This document shows positions 61,820-64,000 of a DNA stretch of 64,000 nt, piece by piece. Both the position numbers and the translations under genes were made by a program. Source of the DNA: CAVYVZ01 sp963772065 (GTDB taxonomy: Bacteria; Acidobacteriota; Vicinamibacteria; Vicinamibacterales; UBA2999); contig CAVYVZ010000011.1 of assembly GCA_963772065.1 (NCBI GenBank), positions 1 to 64,000 of the forward strand, written 5' to 3'. The notes beneath the pieces were generated by a model that was not told the origin of the DNA, made no database searches, and worked only from the letters and a program-made list of their open reading frames with translations. Numbering within the stretch: position 1 is the stretch's first letter; the number at the start of each line of letters is the position of its first letter.

Positions 61820-63462
61820 ATGAAATACCTGACTCTCGTTCTCGCGACGGCGGGCGTGCTGGCTGTGATCGGCGATGCCGCGACGCCGAAGTTCTTTCCT
61901 GACGACCCGCTCGCCGTCGATCCCGAAACGCAGGACGCGAGCCGCGTCGGCGGGCAGGACCTCAGCGATCCCTACGACTTCCTCGAGAACACGTTCCTGA
62001 ATCCTGCCGACACCGCGGACGTCCGGGCGATGAACATCAACACGGTCGATGAGGTTCCCGATTCGAGCTGGTGGACGAATCGCGACATCGCGCGGATGAC
62101 ACCGGCGGAAGTGGCGCGAGGACCGCTCACCGGCACGGGACCCGCGGACGGGGCGTGGACCATCGTCGCCTCCAAGAGCGAAGGAATCACGCCGGGCTTT
62201 CGCATCACGGATAGCCGTGGCGATCTCTACTTCATCAAGTTCGATCCGATCACCAATCCTGAGATGGCGACGGGCGCCGAAGCCGTGACGACGCCGCTCT
62301 TCCATGCGGTGGGGTACTCGGTGGCGGAGAACTACATCGTGACGCTGCGTCGCGAGAACCTTCGGATCGGCCCGAAGGCCACGCTCTATCGCGAGTTCAG
62401 CGGACAGGAGACGCCACTCACGGAGCAGGACGTCGACGCGCTCCTCAAGAGAGTGGCGCGCAATACCGACGGCACCTACCGGGCGATTGCGAGCAAGGCC
62501 GTTCAGGGAAAGCCATTGGGGCCGTTCCGCTACTACGGCACGCGTCCCGACGATCCGAACGACGTCTTTCCGCACGAGCATCGTCGCGAGCTGCGTGGCA
62601 TGCGCGTGTTCGCCGCGTGGCTCAACCATGACGATTCGCGGAGCATCAACTCGCTGGACGCGCTCGTCGACCGGAATGGTCGCAAAGTCGTCAGGCACTA
62701 TTTGATCGACTTCGGATCGACGCTCGGCAGCGGCAGCACACAGGCACAGAAGCCCCGCGCGGGGAACGAGTACATTTGGGAAGCGCGGCCGACGCTGCTC
62801 ACGATGGTGACACTGGGGTTCTACGTGCGGCCGTGGATCAAAGTGGAGTATCCGGAGATGCCCGCCGTGGGCCGGTTCGAGGGAGCGTTTTTTCAGCCGC
62901 AGTACTGGAAGCCGGAGTATCCCAATCCGGCGTTCGACAACGCCCGCGCGGACGATCTGTTCTGGGCGGCGCGCCGTGTCGCCGCATTCTCGGATGAAGC
63001 AATTCGCGCGGCGGTGGCGGCGGGCAAGTGACTCGGACAAGGCCGCGGAGCTCTACCTCGGCGACGTGATCATCGTGCGACGCGACAAGGTGGCGCGGTA
63101 CGTACTTGAGCCTCACGAACCCGGTGGTGGATTTTTCCATCGACAACGGACGCATGACGTTCAAGAACGCGGCGGTCGACTTGAAGTTCGCGGTACCGGC
63201 CGACGAGTACCGCATTCGGTGGGCGACTTTCGACAACACGACGGGTGAGGCCACGCCACTCGGCGAGGAAGTCGTGACGAAGGAGCCCGCGGCGACCCTC
63301 CCGCGCGAACTGCGGGACGCCCGTTATCTCCGCGCCGTCGTCACGAGCCATCACGGGCAGCAACCGCGGTGGACCGATCCCGTGCACGTGTTCTTCCGCA
63401 AGGTGAGCGGCGGCTGGCAGACCGTGGGCCTCGAGCGGATTGTTCCTCCTCGCGAATCATAG
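61820..63462 (+). CDS. Conserved exported protein between two barrels (frame-corrected)
   Basis: About 546 residues, signal-like start (MKYLTLVLATAGVLAVIGDAA). The large domain includes GITPGFRITDSRGDLYFIKFDPITNPEMATGAEAV and VRHYLIDFGSTLGSGS, a pattern that recalls kinase-like folds but without clear catalytic motifs. Two frame breaks near the C terminus (about 63030 and 63098) split it; after removal of one base at each it reads AAGKYSDKAAELYLG and RTYLSLTNPVVDFSIDNG and ends at 63462. The second break is at GTAC; the first may be. I do not recognise a named family. It belongs to the barrel module around it. Confidence 0.72.
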
Positions 63463-63488
63463 TCGCCTCTGAACACCGGAGACTGCAT

Positions 63489-64000
63489 ATGCTCCGAGCG
63501 CCAATGCCACGTCTGATCCCCTTGTTGATGATCGGCTTGCTGAGCCTGACGCCGCCATCGGCATTCGCCCAGCAGTCGCGCGCAGAAGAGATTGCCCAGA
63601 AGCAGGCGGAGAAGAGCAAGCAGCTCGCGCCCAACCTCCCGACGGGTACCGAGCGCGCGCTCGACTGGTTCGAAGACCATTTCACCGATCCGAACACGGC
63701 GTATCTGACATTCGGGAGCATCTATCCGACCGGCGGCTTCGCGCCGGGCGTGGCCGTCCGCCGGGCCTTCGGCCACGCCCGGTTCAACGTCGGCGGAGCT
63801 TACTCGCTCAGGGGTTACAAGCTGGCGCACGCCGCGCTTCGCTTCCCCGAGCTGGCGAACAACAAGATCGCGCTCGAGACCCGCGCTCGCTGGTTCGACG
63901 CGACGCAGGTGCCCTTCTATGGTCTCGGCAACGACTCGAGGGAAGGCGACCGCGTGAACTACGGGCTGCGCTCCCTCGAAGTGAGCGGAACCGCGACGTT
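63489..64000 (+). CDS. Second surface-antigen-like outer-membrane barrel (3' end outside window)
   Basis: The first 170 codons of an exported protein: start MLRAPMPRLIPLLMIGLL, signal peptide cleavage after AFAQ, a Gln/Lys-rich helix (EEIAQKQAEKSKQL), then FTDPNTAYLTFGSIYPTGGFAPGVAVRRAFGHARFNVGGAYSLRGYKLAHAAL. The order and motifs match the barrel at 60603 (TGGGFAGGVGYRKHVFDDRLFLNSSTAFSMKGYKQVVAHASYP), so the two are paralogues. A CGGAGA site precedes the ATG. The frame is open to the window end. Confidence 0.82.
   Translation, partial: MLRAPMPRLIPLLMIGLLSLTPPSAFAQQSRAEEIAQKQAEKSKQLAPNLPTGTERALDWFEDHFTDPNTAYLTFGSIYPTGGFAPGVAVRRAFGHARFNVGGAYSLRGYKLAHAALRFPELANNKIALETRARWFDATQVPFYGLGNDSREGDRVNYGLRSLEVSGTAT

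Overview
The window is GC-rich and gene-dense, with many genes that overlap by 1-4 bases. It looks like a chromosomal segment of a Gram-negative, diderm environmental bacterium. The gene set (an exosortase-type exopolysaccharide locus, sigma-54 response regulators, an imuA-imuB-dnaE2 cassette, several asparagine-synthetase-like proteins) suggests Acidobacteriota, perhaps Vicinamibacteria. That placement is inference; no rRNA or tRNA gene was seen.

Region 1 (1-39906) is a large exopolysaccharide locus. Two sigma-54-dependent response regulators lead it. A core assembly set follows: export lipoprotein-like protein, outer-membrane barrel, chain-length protein, tyrosine-kinase-like ATPase, polyprenyl-phosphate sugar transferase, flippase, CTP-type nucleotidyltransferase, secretion-type AAA ATPase, nucleotide-sugar dehydrogenase, glycosyltransferases, O-antigen ligase-like polymerase, two glycerophosphotransferase-like proteins and a methyltransferase. 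Next come a secreted PLD-like protein, a four-gene minus-strand operon (deacetylase, PHP, ATP-grasp, glycosyltransferase), more glycosyltransferases, a heparinase/alginate-lyase-like protein, three asparagine-synthetase-like genes (one with both active sites lost), an AlgD-type GDP-mannose dehydrogenase and a VTT membrane protein. No exosortase or PEP-CTERM protein is present here. Five sites matching the -24/-12 sigma-54 promoter (GG-N10-GC) lie in the few gaps in front of genes of this locus, so the locus looks like one RpoN/response-regulator regulon.

Region 2 (39936-53466) is mixed: SpoIID-like protein, alpha/beta hydrolase, SET-domain protein, a secreted triple-RidA protein in an operon with two radical SAM proteins, a PLD-family protein, a metallophosphatase, a SulP transporter, a Mak-type fructokinase with a MerR regulator, and an outer-membrane protein.

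Region 3 (53766-64000) holds the mutagenesis cassette imuA-imuB-dnaE2, a divergent MFS transporter, and a module of surface-antigen-like barrels with a conserved exported protein.

Two features cut across the window. First, about 22 genes or gene segments need a one-base frame correction; twelve of these are one-base insertions touching the tetranucleotide GTAC, and most of the deletions are shortened homopolymers. This looks like systematic sequencing error, possibly at a modified GTAC motif, rather than gene decay. I therefore report such genes as single reconstructed CDSs. Second, arrays of 7- to 9-nt degenerate repeats, often as inverted arms, occupy intergenic gaps and also sit inside dnaE2 (three times) and imuB (once).
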